Shown here: positions 44,894 through 56,241 of the stretch, piece after piece | How the letters are laid out: each line of letters begins with the position of its first letter | Position numbering within the stretch: position 1 is the first letter of the stretch | From: Nothopassalora personata | Taxonomy: Eukaryota > Ascomycota > Dothideomycetes > Mycosphaerellales > Mycosphaerellaceae | Reading direction: 5' to 3' | Length of the DNA: 64,000 bases | Assembly: GCA_033816765.1 (NCBI GenBank) | Contig: CM066294.1 | Span: 2,728,001-2,792,000, forward strand | Position numbers and translations under genes: made by a program | Notes under the pieces: generated by a model | Databases searched by the model: none | Seen by the model: only the letters and a program-made list of their open reading frames with translations | Told to the model about the DNA's origin: nothing

Positions 44894-45578
44894 GCTTCGT
44901 AGCTACGAGACAGTACAGCCTAGTTGTCTGATCTTCATGAATGGCCCCAATGCTGTTAATGAAAGTTTCAGTTCGCTGCTACAATGGATTGGGTACCGCA
45001 ACTTTGCTGCCTGAAGGATTGTGCTGCCTCACTCAGGCAATCAGGCACAGGCAACAGCATGTCTGTCATCGGCCAGGTGACGCCAAGCAAGAGAGGTGAG
45101 AGATGCGGGGACACTGTCGAAGTCAGAAAGCGACGGGTGACCTTTTGTCCTTGCTTCTTCCCAGTCATATCCTGCTTTTCGCCGACTCTCGCACACATCT
45201 CCGCCGTGCTGATTTGTTTGAAGGAACAAGGCGGCAACGGTCATGAGACGGGATGCGACACTCCTATCGCGGCTGGCGCAGGGGTGGGTGACCGTTGCCA
45301 TGTTCTAGTGGTCGGCTGTTGCGTTGTTTGCATCATAGCCATCGATGCCGACATGATGAAACTGACATGTCGAGACGTGATCCGTAAGTGACTGACATTT
45401 CATACATTCACTCCAGACGATGAAAATGCTCTCGCACCAAAGAACCACGATATCGGACCACAAACACACGCGGTGATCAACCCGAAACACGCGACACCAG
45501 ACGCTGTACACTCCCGAGCTAGCGCAGTACACACAATATGCGCCAGTGACAGAAGCTCACCAGTCCCCAACCTCCGCA
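44894..45578. other. Intergenic, divergent promoters
   Basis: Lies between the CCHC hypothetical (minus) and the Rab-like gene (plus). A 135-codon plus frame at 44984-45391 has no domain-like features and is not supported. Confidence 0.45.
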
Positions 45579-46538
45579 ATGGGCTCGACTCCACCGCCCA
45601 CTTCCCTCGAAGCCAAAATCGTCGTGCTCGGCGCCCAAGGCGTAGGGAAAACAACCCTCGTGACTCGCTACGTGAAAAACACCTTCATCCCCCCATCAAA
45701 AGCCCAATCCACAGTCGGCGCCTCCTTCCTCACAACCCGCGTGCACGACCCCGAGTCTGGCTCGCAAATTCGCCTGCAAATCTGGGACACAGCAGGGCAA
45801 GAGCGATTCCGCTCAATCTCGCGCCTCTACTACCGCGGCGCGAACGCTGCGATACTGTGTTACGATGTCACGAGTAAAAAGAGTTTCGAAGAAATGGGCA
45901 TCTGGCTGCGGGAATTAAAAGAGAACTGCGGGCTAGAAGCGGAACATGACATGATCGTACACGTGGTCGGGACGAAGGGTGATATCGTCGCCAAAGAGCC
46001 CGGGAGGAGGGAGGTGCCGTTTGAGAGGTGCATTGGATACGTCGCTGAGCAGCTTTATCCCGCAAGTATCGCGCCGGCGGGATGGGGAAGTTCACCTCCA
46101 ACGAGGAGTCAAGGAGGTTTACAGCCCGTTTCCGCGCCAGTGAACAGCCCTCATAGTAATCGCTCGTCGGGTTTCTGGGGACAGGAACAGATTTGGGACT
46201 GTTGCCATGAGATTTCTGCGAAGGATGGGGAGGGAATCGAGGAAGTGTTTCGGGTGATTACGAGGAAGTTGGTGGATCAGCATGTGAAGCGGCAGGAATT
46301 GCAGAAGATGATGGAAGCTGCGATGTCCATGGGGAGGACGCCGGGCACGGATGGGCCTGGGACGCCTGGGTATTTCGACCTTCCTGGTGGTGGGAGTGGG
46401 AGCTTCCGGGTCGGACATGGGGATAAGAGGAGAAGTTGGCTTGGGGCGCTTTCGACTCCGGGAGGGTTGACGCATTACAGTGATGACGGGACGGAAGATG
46501 AGGTTAAGAGTGGTGCGAGAAAGGGGCGGTGTTGTTGA
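45579..46538 (+). CDS. Atypical Rab-family small GTPase with long insert
   Basis: 319 aa from the ATG at 45579 (MGSTPPPTSLEAK). G-motifs are visible: G1 GAQGVGKTT (near residue 19), switch II WDTAGQERF and G5 EISAKDGEG. The usual G4 NKxD is replaced by TKGD (VVGTKGDIV). Between G4 and G5 lies a Ser/Pro-rich insertion of roughly 60 residues, and the C-terminus adds a Gly-rich tail. The protein ends GRCC, a double-Cys geranylgeranylation signal, so membrane attachment is expected. Rabs control vesicle identity and fusion; which compartment cannot be told. No intron is needed. Confidence 0.83.
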   Translation: MGSTPPPTSLEAKIVVLGAQGVGKTTLVTRYVKNTFIPPSKAQSTVGASFLTTRVHDPESGSQIRLQIWDTAGQERFRSISRLYYRGANAAILCYDVTSKKSFEEMGIWLRELKENCGLEAEHDMIVHVVGTKGDIVAKEPGRREVPFERCIGYVAEQLYPASIAPAGWGSSPPTRSQGGLQPVSAPVNSPHSNRSSGFWGQEQIWDCCHEISAKDGEGIEEVFRVITRKLVDQHVKRQELQKMMEAAMSMGRTPGTDGPGTPGYFDLPGGGSGSFRVGHGDKRRSWLGALSTPGGLTHYSDDGTEDEVKSGARKGRCC

Positions 46539-47041
46539 CGATAGGATTGGGTCGCGTTTGGGAGCGATGGCGTTTTGGGAACAGGTTCTATTGTATATGA
46601 GCGCATGACACGGCAGGGGAGGGACCCCATGTATGAGTAATGGGCACCAAACACAGTGTTGCCTGCTTTGGAGGGGAATCGAGCATTGACCTTTGCGATG
46701 GGTGTGATAGCATACTTGCATGTGATGGTTGTTTGTGGACCGCGCTCTTGGTCACTGCTTTCTTTGCTTTCGGCTTATTAGACTTGCCATGCTTTCCACA
46801 CCCTCACTCACCCGCCCTCCCACAACCACCACAACCTCGGTCAGACCGAATCACAACATTGAAGATCGACTTGAAATGGCGACACGCAAAGCGGAACAAC
46901 AGATCGTCCATGCCCCGGGCTTCAATATGCACTAGACATGTGGCTAATTCGCATGGTAGAGAGCTAAGGATACGCCTTCTACTACGCCGGCTTCGAGCGA
47001 GATCCTGCTTCGTGCCCGCCAAATCATGAGACCATGGAAAT
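46539..47041. other. Intergenic between convergent genes
   Basis: 3' flanks of the Rab-like gene and the HET gene. No supported feature. Confidence 0.45.
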
Positions 47042-49005
47042 CTAAACAATGTCAAAAGTCTGTGTCTCTTCCTCAAGTCGTCCCTCCGCTCCGAGTTGCT
47101 GCATGTACTGTCCCTTCACGAAGTGGTCAGCTCCACGTTCAACGCAATCAGGCACGACAGATAGAAACTCACTTTCTCAAGACTTGGGATCCGCGCAGCA
47201 CCTTGCAGCTTCCACCCTGTACCATCTCTCGACATGATCACCGGAACATTGCATCCGAACAGAATGAACACCAGATCCCCTTTCCGGCCACACGATAGGT
47301 TCGGTGTCGCTCCGACTTGGCCATGGTCCAGACGGAAGAGAACATATTGCCCGAGGTCAGGAGAGAGGAACCGTGCGCATGTCTCTGCATTGCCATTGCC
47401 CGCACCGCAGTTTAAGAGCACTTGTATCAGCTTGTCGTTGGGGTCGTTCAAATGGCGAGTAGCACTGTCTAGCAGCAGCGCAGCGAAATCGGCGACATTA
47501 TGTTCGTATTCTTGGTGGGTTGTCCAGTGAGGCAGCGCTTGTGCGACAGATGCGATTAGCTCCGGTGTCCAAAGGGACACTGACTCGGTCCAGGGACCAG
47601 GTTCTAATAGTGGTACGAGGAACTCGGCCAAAGCAGCCTGGACCGGATGCCTCGAGTCTTCTGCGGCTCGTGGTCGAAGGTTCTCGGTTGACGGCCTCCA
47701 GCTGCCTTGTACCTCACCCAGGAAAACTCCGGAAACACGTAGAGTGTCGCCGTTGCCAGGGCGCGAGACATCGGCTCTTTCGTGGTTCGATACGTCTCTC
47801 TCGCATGCAGTGGCCAATATGCCTCCAGCCCGTTGCACCCGCTCTCGATGCTTGGTGAAAGTGTGCCATCTCATGACCCACGTAGGCCACGTGTATAGAG
47901 TGGCCTCGTCCAGCTCATTCATGATGGCTGTTGCGCCTAGGGTCGACAGCATCAAGGTCTTAGAATCCATGATGGCGTGATATGTTGCATCCGCATATAT
48001 GTCCTTGACTGGCCGCGAATAGTCTGGCTGCATAGGTCTCCGATCGGCGTCAAGCAGACCAAGGACAGCGAAAATCCTGTCGTGTGGAATACTGCATTTC
48101 CAGCCTAGGTTGAAAGACAGTAGGCCACTAAAGGTCTGTTCGTGAGGCTTCAACCTCTTGAGGCATATAGTGTCAGCTCTCATAAGTCGCGTGACGGATT
48201 CAAAGGTCGATGTGCCGTGGTACACAATATTGGGCCATCCACCTGCGCGTCGATGCATTGTCCATCTGACAGCCATGGAAAATGTTGACCACGAGACGTG
48301 CTGATCTCCACAGAAGCAATAGACATCCTGAGATAGTATGACCTCTTGCAGGACCCACAAACGCTCGAACCACGGACGGCCGAGGAAGTCTGAGAAAGCG
48401 TCCCAGTCGCAATCCGGTGGCATAGGCGCTTCTCGGTATGACTCCCGCTGCGTCGGTTCTTTCGTAGTATCCCGATTATTGATAGGTGGATCCGGATCAT
48501 CGCGTGTGTGCTTGCTACAATCTTCGGCTAGAGCACGCATCGTATCAAACGCAGCTGTCGTCGAATCATCGCATTCGCCAAACCAGATGAGCGTGCATTG
48601 TGCTCGACTGTAGATTTCCGACATCATGGCAACTTGGCTTGATTTCTCGTCCATGTCCTGCTGATTCATGCAGATCGCATCGATCCAGAGGAATGCTGGG
48701 CCGGCCGCTGCTGTCCTCTCCAATCCTTGAAGTACGCCTCGCAGTGCGCATTCGGCGCTCCTGGGAACTCTGATTGGCTTGCCATCCAGCACGATCTCGC
48801 CGATTTCATTGACGTCCCCCCAAACGTAGGATATGGCATAGTACTTCTCAATGTCTTGACCCGAAATCTGGATCGTTCTGCACTCGAAGTGGAGGACACC
48901 GGTAGGTTCGTTTCGGAATGGTTCGATCTGACATCGTAGAACTCGAATCTGCTTTTTGTCAGAATCGAGAAAATCGTATGAGAAGGATTGTGGCTGGTCG
49001 TCCAT
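47042..49005 (-). CDS. HET-domain (heterokaryon incompatibility-type) protein
   Basis: Two exons, 47173-49005 and 47042-47113, separated by a 59-nt intron (GTGAGT..AAG with a GCTGAC branch motif); 634 aa. Without splicing the frame ends 18 codons after the donor. HET motifs: YYAISYVWGD near residue 55, then FLWIDAICMNQQD and SEIYSRAQCTLIWFGE near 104-143, then RPWFERLWVLQEV near 200. These define the HET domain, found in fungal allorecognition proteins that can trigger cell death and in many paralogues of unknown role. No NACHT/WD or ankyrin partner is present; the C-terminal 400 residues are the usual poorly conserved tail. Confidence 0.85.
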
Positions 49006-49233
49006 TGGAGAGAGAAGTGCAGGTGTCTTCTAAACTCCCTCTAAATGCAAGCATGATTCATATTGGTGCCTGTATGTGTATGCGGCCTTCAGCTGTGGCG
49101 AGGTTAGCAGGCTGTGCCATGCAAGAGATCATCCCAAGCTTGCGGATGCTGTGTAATGTAGGGCTGGGGCGATGAATGCAACTCAAAATTCTGTCTCTAA
49201 AATCAGCCCTGTTGTAGCATTTGTGACTTCTCT

Positions 49234-50672
49234 TCAAGGCTTGAAGCCTTCCCTACTATGGACCAGCCGCCCCTTTACCCACACGGCCATCGTATTCCGG
49301 TCATCGCCAGTAAACACCCACTTCTCCATCTTCTCACTGTACCCCAACGGCCCAAATACATCAACCGGTCCGTCCTTCTCGCTCGGCCCAATCTCATCAC
49401 CTACGTCCGCAAAAGTCACCATTTGTGCATCCCAATCCTTGCCGACCTCGAAGCCTCCTATCCGATCTCCCAAACCGACAACTTTCGCGCCACCACGAGT
49501 CGCCAGGTACAGCGCCTCCTCGACGGAAAGCTTCGCATCATCACCATCCATCATGGCTCGATGCCGCGACACCATGACCGCTTCGCGAGCCTCAGCGAGT
49601 AGACTTGTAGTGTAGCCGCCGCTAACGTCTGTGCCGAGTCCTATGTCCAAACCCTCGTTAAGAAGATGACGGATTGGAGCGGCGCCGGAAGTCAGGGAGG
49701 TGTTACTGGCAGGACAGTGGCTGATCTTGGCCTTTCGTTGCTTTAGCAGGGTGACTTCTTCGGGCATGAGGTGGACTGCATGTGCGAGGATTGTCTTCGG
49801 TGTAAGGAGACCTGCTGTGTCGTAGACGTCCGAGTAGTGTTTGGAGTTGGGGAACATGGCTTTGACGAATTGGATCTCGGCTTTGTTCTCGCTGAGGTGG
49901 GTCTGCACTGGGAGGTTGGTCTCGGCTTGAAGGTTGCCTAAGAGTGCCAGGCTGTCTGTACAGCAGGAGGGAGCGAAACGTGGTGTGATGATGGGAGTAA
50001 CGAGATGGAAATCTGGATCGATCTGACGAATGTGATTGATGCATTCTTTCGTCAAGTCAAGACTGTGCTGAGCAGATTCGTCGCGGTAGTAGTCTGGTCC
50101 TAGAGTGTCCATGCATACTCTGCCAACGAACGCGCGTTGGCCACGAGACTGACATATATCGGCTAGAAGATTCGTCGCTGGCACGTGAATCGTTGCGAAA
50201 TAGCACGCTGTCGTTGTTCCATGGCTGAGCGTCCTCGCCACCACTCGATTGTAAACCCGAGCAGCGTGCTTGAGATCTTCGAAGGACCTCTCTAAGGGAA
50301 ACGTGTAAGTATTGAGCCAATCCAGAAGTGTCGACTTGCCAAAGATGCCAGCATTAGGGTACTGCGAAGCATGGATATGCGTATCTAAAAATCATCATCA
50401 GCACTTGTCCAACCACAGACTACCGCTTCGTTCCAGTGCAATGCACCTATAAACCCAGGAAAGAAGAAGCCATGCCTCGCATTAATCCTCACCAGTTTGG
50501 CATCTTCCCATCCCTCCTGGACGGGAATCGGTTTGCCGTGTGCATCCCGGAGCACAAAGGCAATCTTGCCAGCCTCATCAACACCAATCATGCCATTGAC
50601 AGCAACATCCAGCTCCGTCAAAGTTTCGCAATGCACGAAAGGACCGATGTATACCGTCTTTTCCAGCGCCAT
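49234..50672 (-). CDS. gud1: Guanine deaminase
   Basis: Two exons, 50447-50672 and 49234-50384, with a 62-nt intron (GTGCAT..TTTTTAG) that splits the codon before the metal motif; 458 aa. It converts guanine to xanthine in purine salvage and catabolism. Amidohydrolase features: the HxH pair in DTHIHASQ at the splice junction, VARTLSHGTTT, a conserved His in THLSE, AHAVHL, and the catalytic Asp in GLGTDVSGG. The start is taken at MALEKTVYIGPF because family members begin near there; the frame extends 40 codons upstream to a TTG but without an ATG. Divergent from neither neighbour; hacA lies upstream on the same strand. Confidence 0.9.
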
Positions 50673-51083
50673 ACTCCTGACAGTCTCATTGGCAATTTCA
50701 ATTTTCGCCCATTCTTCTGTCTCAGATAAGTTGAAGTCCGGGGTGGGAGCTGACGACACCGAAAGTACGAGGGAGGCTTTGATCCATGGCAATATCGTAT
50801 CATCGTCGTTTCAATGGTGGATCCTTCCTATCTCTCGGCGATTGTGAGCTAATCCTTGTCGGCCGGATCCGCCCAATGCGACAGCGCAAACACGATCGTT
50901 CGAAGAGGGCTCGCACCACTAACATGTGGGGCCAAAGAACACGAGTCACTATCAACACACAAGGCACGACCATGAGACCGGAAAGAGGCATGATCCATGA
51001 TAGAGGATACTCGGCGGTATCCTTGAACAGCACATCTTTTGTTGGTAATGTTACAAGAAGACTACCCTAGTTGAACAAATAAG
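50673..51083. other. Intergenic between hacA and guanine deaminase
   Basis: Promoter of the guanine deaminase gene and part of the hacA 3' region. No separate gene seen. Confidence 0.45.
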
Positions 51084-51312
51084 TCAACTGAGTCCATCAC
51101 TCCGAACGCCGTGATTTTCATCCCCATCGTCACCCATCGTGTGGCCTTCCTGACCTCGAACCCCCTGTAATTGCTCCGATAACGCCATCCGTGTATGGTC
51201 TGCCTGTGCTCGTCTCGCGATCAGCTCTGCCCTCGCCCTTTGAACTTCATCGGGTGACTGCCGCGCAAGCGCATTCGCGCCCCTTTGTGGTGCGCTCAGG
51301 CCCGTCGCAGCA

Positions 51313-52325
51313 TTAAGCCGCGCCAGACGCCCGGGCGTCGACCGGAAAGGTCGCGGAGTCATCGATGAGATCGTCGAACGAGAAGAGCGAAGGATTGAAA
51401 CTTGCATCAAACGCGCCATTCGTGAAGGCGAAAGAGTCCAGAGTGCCACCAGAAGAGTCCGGTAGCATGTCTGAAGGTTGATAGTCATCAGATAAAGGAA
51501 GAGACTGGCCCACCAGGAGGTTCGCGAAGTCAGACTGCTGCTCAGGCTGCTGGACTGACACTGCAGGTCGCACAACATTGCTGCAGAATGTTGTGTCAAG
51601 TCGAGCGACGAGAGCAGAGGCGACTTCGAATCGATGTTGTCAAAGACTGGTGGGAGCAAGGCGGAATAGGCATTGTCGAGGGGTTCTTGCTTGATGGTGG
51701 GGTGGAATATGCTGTCAGCGGGTGACGCGGGGCTTGGCGCATCGTGCACCGAGCCGTGCGACTCAACAAGCGAAGGAGCGGGAGTTGTGGCTGCTGCTGA
51801 TGGTGCATCCTCACTGTGATGATATCAGCATGTGACATATCCAAGGCAACATGTACGGAGAACATACTCGACTGTGCTGAGGGTCACTTCGGGGAGGACG
51901 ATGTGGGCTGGCAGAGGGCCGTGAAGTTTCTTGTAGGCGTCGAGTTCTGCCTGGAGACGAGCGTTGGCAACAGCGAGTGTCTCGGTCTCTTGTCGCTTGC
52001 GCTCCCTCGAGTTGTGAGCAGCTGCGCGGTTGCGCTTGATACGCTCGATGCGGCGCTGCTCCTTCTCGTCGTCGGTCTTCGCCCGCTTCCGTGGTGGCAG
52101 AGCCGTCTTGGGCTCAGGCAGTTCCTGTCCCCATGATTTTCGCTTCTTCGCCGGCTTTGACTGGACGATGACCGGCGGTGGAGATGCTTGCGAAAGTGCA
52201 TGTTCAAAAGACGGTGCTGGTGACGACGACGACTGGTGGACGTCTTCCATCTTGAGGAAAGGTTTTGGTTCGGCGGAAGGCATGGTGTCAAGCGAAGGTG
52301 GGTAGTGGAGAGAAATGGTCTCCAT
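51313..52325 (-). CDS. hacA: HacA/Hac1 bZIP transcription factor of the unfolded protein response
   Basis: Induced form: exons 51868-52325, 51581-51813 and 51313-51560, 312 aa. A normal 54-nt intron is at 51814-51867, and a 20-nt IRE1-type intron is at 51561-51580. Unspliced at the second site, the frame instead runs to 51084 (395 aa). Diagnostic sequence: KKRKSWGQELPEPKT, PPRKRAKTDDEKEQRRIERI, then the basic region NRAAAHNSRERKRQ and a weak leucine zipper. The C-terminal activation tail of the induced form is acidic/aromatic (FDDLIDDSATF). The first ATG (52325) is overlapped by an upstream ORF; a second in-frame ATG at 52283 has a better context (CACCATGCC) and may be used. It controls ER chaperone and secretory genes. 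Confidence 0.92.
51561..51580 (-). promoter_or_regulatory. 20-nt non-spliceosomal IRE1 intron of hacA
   Basis: On the minus strand CAATGTTGTGCGACCTGCAG lies between two CTGCAG hexamers. Cleavage may fall after CTG in each hexamer, giving 51564-51583 with the same product. Removing 20 nt shifts the frame into the activation-domain frame. Length and flanking hexamers match the hacA/hac1 intron of other filamentous ascomycetes. Confidence 0.9.
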
Positions 52326-52344
52326 CTTGATGTGTGCTCATCAT
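52288..52344 (-). promoter_or_regulatory. Overlapping upstream ORF of hacA
   Basis: ATGATGAGC... at 52344 opens an 18-codon frame ending in TGA at 52288. It is out of frame with, and spans, the first hacA ATG (52325). Its stop lies 4 nt before the second in-frame ATG (52283). Confidence 0.55.
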
Positions 52345-52355
52345 CTGACGCACAA

Positions 52356-52391
52356 TCACTTGAGGACAGATGGCAATGGCGTGTGATTCAT
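52356..52391 (-). promoter_or_regulatory. 11-codon uORF upstream of hacA
   Basis: A complete ATG..TGA frame encoding 11 residues, 30 nt before the first hacA ATG. hacA transcripts of other filamentous fungi also carry inhibitory upstream ORFs that are lost when a shorter transcript is made under ER stress. Confidence 0.55.
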
Positions 52392-55300
52392 GCAACGGTT
52401 GCAATAGCGGGAAAGGCAGCGCTTAAGAACTTGCCAGCTGGCAGGAAAGGGACAATGAGAAGCAGCACGGCGCCGCAGCTGGTCGGCTAATCCTCCAATC
52501 GCGCGTTCCCCACCCCGACTTTCAGGGGTCTTGATCTCGAAGGTTCCTTCTTCTTTAATTGGAACTCAGCTTCCGCACGCTCCGCGAAACGTTCGGACCG
52601 GGGGCTAGGGCGACGTTTTTAACACGAAACTCCCGTTTCATGTGCGCGGCCTGCTTTCAAATGGGATTGCAAATGTACAGTATTGCTTGACCTGGTCGCA
52701 CGTGCGCCGGGATCAGACTCCTGGTGAAGTCTCACACGACAGCCGGCGCAGTCAACTCAAACATGAGTGCCACCTTTCACGAAGGATACTGCATCATTAG
52801 CTTTCTGCTCGCCGCCCAAGCTGGTCTTGCTGAAATGCTGCCACGGTCAGCTCATGTGCATATTCGGCTCCTGGCTCAGGAGTACGAGCCGGCAACCAGC
52901 TACCACAGTCGGTCGCCGAATCCGCACGAATGTCGAGAATTGCACGATCGAGCGCAAGGCATGTAGGTCTCCACGACGATGCTAGACCGCCTTATCAATG
53001 CTGTATTTCAAAGGGCCGATTCACCATGACTAGATCTGTGCTTCTGTGTTCTGGGGGCTGCAAGAACTATCCCGAGAGCGCACCGATCTTGCTAGTGTGG
53101 CAAGATTCCGCTTCCTTGCCGGGTGACAGAGCATTCAGTTCCTGGTCGACCACGACAGCAAATAGGAACTCGAATGTTATCGGACTTCTGCTGTTGAGAA
53201 CAAAAAGGGTGGTAGCTCGAGACACGCCAATTTTCAAGTTGGGCACCATGATCCAATCGAAACTACAGAAGCTCGATAACGGCATAGGCAACACATCTGG
53301 CAGTGTATGCCTAGCAAGCTCTTCCACTGCATCATTTGGCCTCCAGCAAAGCGCCACATATGCAGCAGGAGCGTCTACTGTACGCCAACTTCAGGACATC
53401 TTCAGGTCAGCTTCGACTATAGTGGCCAGACTCTCACCGCATCGTCCCTGTCGAAGCCGGAGGTTCGCCGCCAACGAAGTGGTACAGTAGCACAAAGTTA
53501 GGCCGTCAGGTATCCTATCCGATTGTCAGCGCTGAGTCTATGGACAGGCCCCCGGGCAGACCCTAATCCAATTAATCAATCGACTCCTCTTTAAATGGTA
53601 CGTAATACCTAACCCCAACCCTCCGCTGCACTTTGGGTCCTCCCTCTCTCCAGGGTGCCCATCGTAACATGAAACATAGATGCTATTAGCCTTCGCCGGG
53701 CTGGCATGCGCATTTAAATTGCTAGAGAGCTAATGAAATTTTGAATCATGACTAAGGTGGGGGTCTGCCCGTAGACGAAAATGGGGTCTGCCCATAGACT
53801 CAGCGGATCGACCATCACATCGGTGTTGCTCACTCTTGGCTAGGATACCATCTTGTGGTGTTAGGTCGTGGTTGAGTATTGCAGATGCTCCAGCTCCAGC
53901 TTGTCCATCGTTGTAGCAGTGGAGTTTTTCATACATAGAGAGTTCTATGCTCGCGGTAGATGCTCATAGTTACCGATGCTCTGCTCCATACCTTGACATC
54001 TCTTAGTCAAGCGGAGATGCTTCATGCTGCCGTGGCCAAATGAGGGTCAAGAGTACGGGTAGTAATGAGATGAGGTCTAATAAACTGTGCTAAACTCCAC
54101 AGACCCTGGTGGAGACATCTACTGCAGTGCGGCAAACACATCTCGATGCAGTTGTGAGGCACGGACGTCAATGGCAGCGAGTTTCTTGACGTCGCTTGTC
54201 CTTGTTGCAAAGGATTATGCTGGTCGAGTTCTTCCAGCCAGATCCTATCCTGCCTTCACCTCAGGTCTGTGATTAAGGCAGACAGTGCGAACTGTATGGG
54301 TCTGACCGAGGGAATCCATAGGAACACTATACATCCATCAATGCTTTGGCTGCCAGTCATGTCAAAGCCGCAGTTCCTCGCGCTGAGGCAATGTAGCCAT
54401 CACCTTCTGCTCGCCGCCGATCCTTTACTTGACTCCTTTCCAGCTGATGTCGATCGCTTCCTAGTAGGATGCACTTTCCACCACGGATCTGGTTCATAGT
54501 CGACATATCCTGGCGTGCCAGATCCTTGGCTATTGCATAGCTTTCCGCCGAAGCAGAATAGGCTACCGCAAGTACATGTTGGTGGCATCGCCCAGTCTTC
54601 GTCCTCTCTCTCTAAAAGGAAGTGGACTCTGTAATCCGACCTCGATGTCGATCGTTCGCTCATATGGTCATGCTATACAGCTGTCAGCTGTAGAGCTGGA
54701 TGTGAGTGTTAGCAAATCGCTTACGGACGGAGAAGCGAATGACGAAGAGGTATCATTAAGCCTGAAGACGGTCGAAGCTCTCCAGCGTAAGATCAGATTG
54801 GTTTCAAGTAGACGATCACTCAGGATCAGTGTTCAATGTCGGCGCTGACATGTTGAGACATCCCACCTCCAGCTCCGTGCCTGTCATGGAGCTTAACCCC
54901 CTGTACGATATGCATGAGGCCGTCCTGGCTTCTCAACTGCCGTGCAATACCGGTATTCACGAAGCAACCACACTCGTGGCACCAGTAACTGCGGATATCA
55001 TCAGCGTCGTCTACATATGGTATCATCCCAGCCCGCGCATCTTCCTGCGCACCTGTGCATGTAAACTTCATATCTCGGCGCTCACCAAGACCAGTTTGCG
55101 CGCTGACGCCAGACACTCACATCACGGTCCCCGTGAAGCATATATCATGCCTACCTATATCTCTTGGGTAGCAGTCAGCAGACCCGATGCGCCGTCCGCC
55201 TACAAAAGCATCTGTTTCAAGAGACGTTGCCGAGCCGAGGACTACAGATGTCATGCAGCTGGCAGGAACAAGTTCTCGAAGACCCTGCATATCACTATCG

Positions 55301-55459
55301 CGCAAGTCGTTGAAAATCAGATGCAACGGTGACACGTGATCTGTCGACGAGTCAGATTGTGCAGATGATGTGCAGCCGATCTGTGCGTATGAACGTGAAT
55401 CGATGCCTTAGGGTAACCTTTTGGGGAAGTGATGGTATAGAGCGATGCAGTGCAACTGA
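52392..55459. other. Gene-poor stretch, 3 kb
   Basis: The left end is the hacA promoter (a CCAAT core near 52494). The rest has many short frames on both strands, including a Cys-rich minus frame at 54826-55116 (SYWCHECGCFVNTG) and another at 54400-54663, but I could not link them into a gene with consistent splice sites. Composition is ordinary, not RIPped. Confidence 0.4.
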
Positions 55460-55585
55460 ATCGAGTCGGGCTGGCCAAATATTCTTGGCCGCCTTGACAA
55501 GTCCTTCAAATGGGCCGTGGGAGCCTCCTACGTTGGCTATTCCTTCTTGCACATTCTGAACAGCACCGAGTCCGAAGACAGACAA

Positions 55586-55965
55586 ATGGATTCCTACGTC
55601 GCAAACATATCAGAGCGGAGAAGGACATCCACGAAGCGACCACGTTCGTTCGTGTGGTTTGTCGAATTGCCAGTCATTCGTCCTGTACACCAGAAAATAC
55701 TCGACCACAAACGCCGGCACGATGTCCATGAAATGATTTCAACCTCGACTGAAGATATACCCAAGACCACAGTCGAAGATGGTGTAGCAGCTTGGTCGGA
55801 AGTGATACGCAGCCAATTTGTAAGTCTTTACCTCCTCATGCTATTGCGATAATGTTCGTGGCTGACCAGTCTCGGAGCCACGAAGCTCTAGCCTGCGATG
55901 GAAGCGACGACGAACATGTGCGCCTCGAGCAGAGGAGGGCTTTCGAACGAGCGCTATTGGTGTAG
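55586..55965 (+). CDS. Partial gene model, hypothetical protein
   Basis: Two exons, 55586-55819 and 55870-55965, joined by a 50-nt intron with GTAAGT donor and GCTGACCAG branch-plus-acceptor, a very typical fungal intron; 109 aa from the first ATG (MDSYVANISERRR). The same frame is open further upstream to an in-frame TGA at 55457, so more 5' exons may exist (the upstream segment reads KSFKWAVGASYVGYSF). The C-terminus is charged and helical (DDEHVRLEQRRAFERALLV). No domain is recognised. Support comes mainly from the intron and frame continuity. Confidence 0.42.
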
Positions 55966-56241
55966 CATGTTGACGGATGATGAGTTGCACGAGTGATGAG
56001 GTGTGAAGCATGTATAAACAGTACTACTAAAAATATTGATGGGTCGGTCGCGTCGTGGCTTTTCATCACGCGTCATTGACTGTGAAGCTGAGTCAGTCTG
56101 TGCAGTGGCTCGGTCGTTTTTGCACTTTTCTTGACGCGTCGCGTCGCGTCCTGCTTTCCTTCCTTCATCAACGTTCACGACAGCTACTTTTGGCAAGAAC
56201 CATCAGATTTAAGCGAACTTCATCAGCACTCTGGAGGCACC

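Noticed and set aside
44984..45391. 135-codon plus frame rich in Cys and Val
   Set aside because: No family resemblance; it falls in the divergent promoter region and overlaps equally good antisense frames.
46640..47029. 129-codon plus frame downstream of the Rab-like gene
   Set aside because: It lies in the convergent 3' intergenic region, with no domain and competing antisense frames.
54826..55116. Cys-rich minus-strand frame (SYWCHECGCFVNTG)
   Set aside because: Suggestive of a zinc-binding protein, but no start, partner exon or splice site could be joined to it; kept only as a finding.
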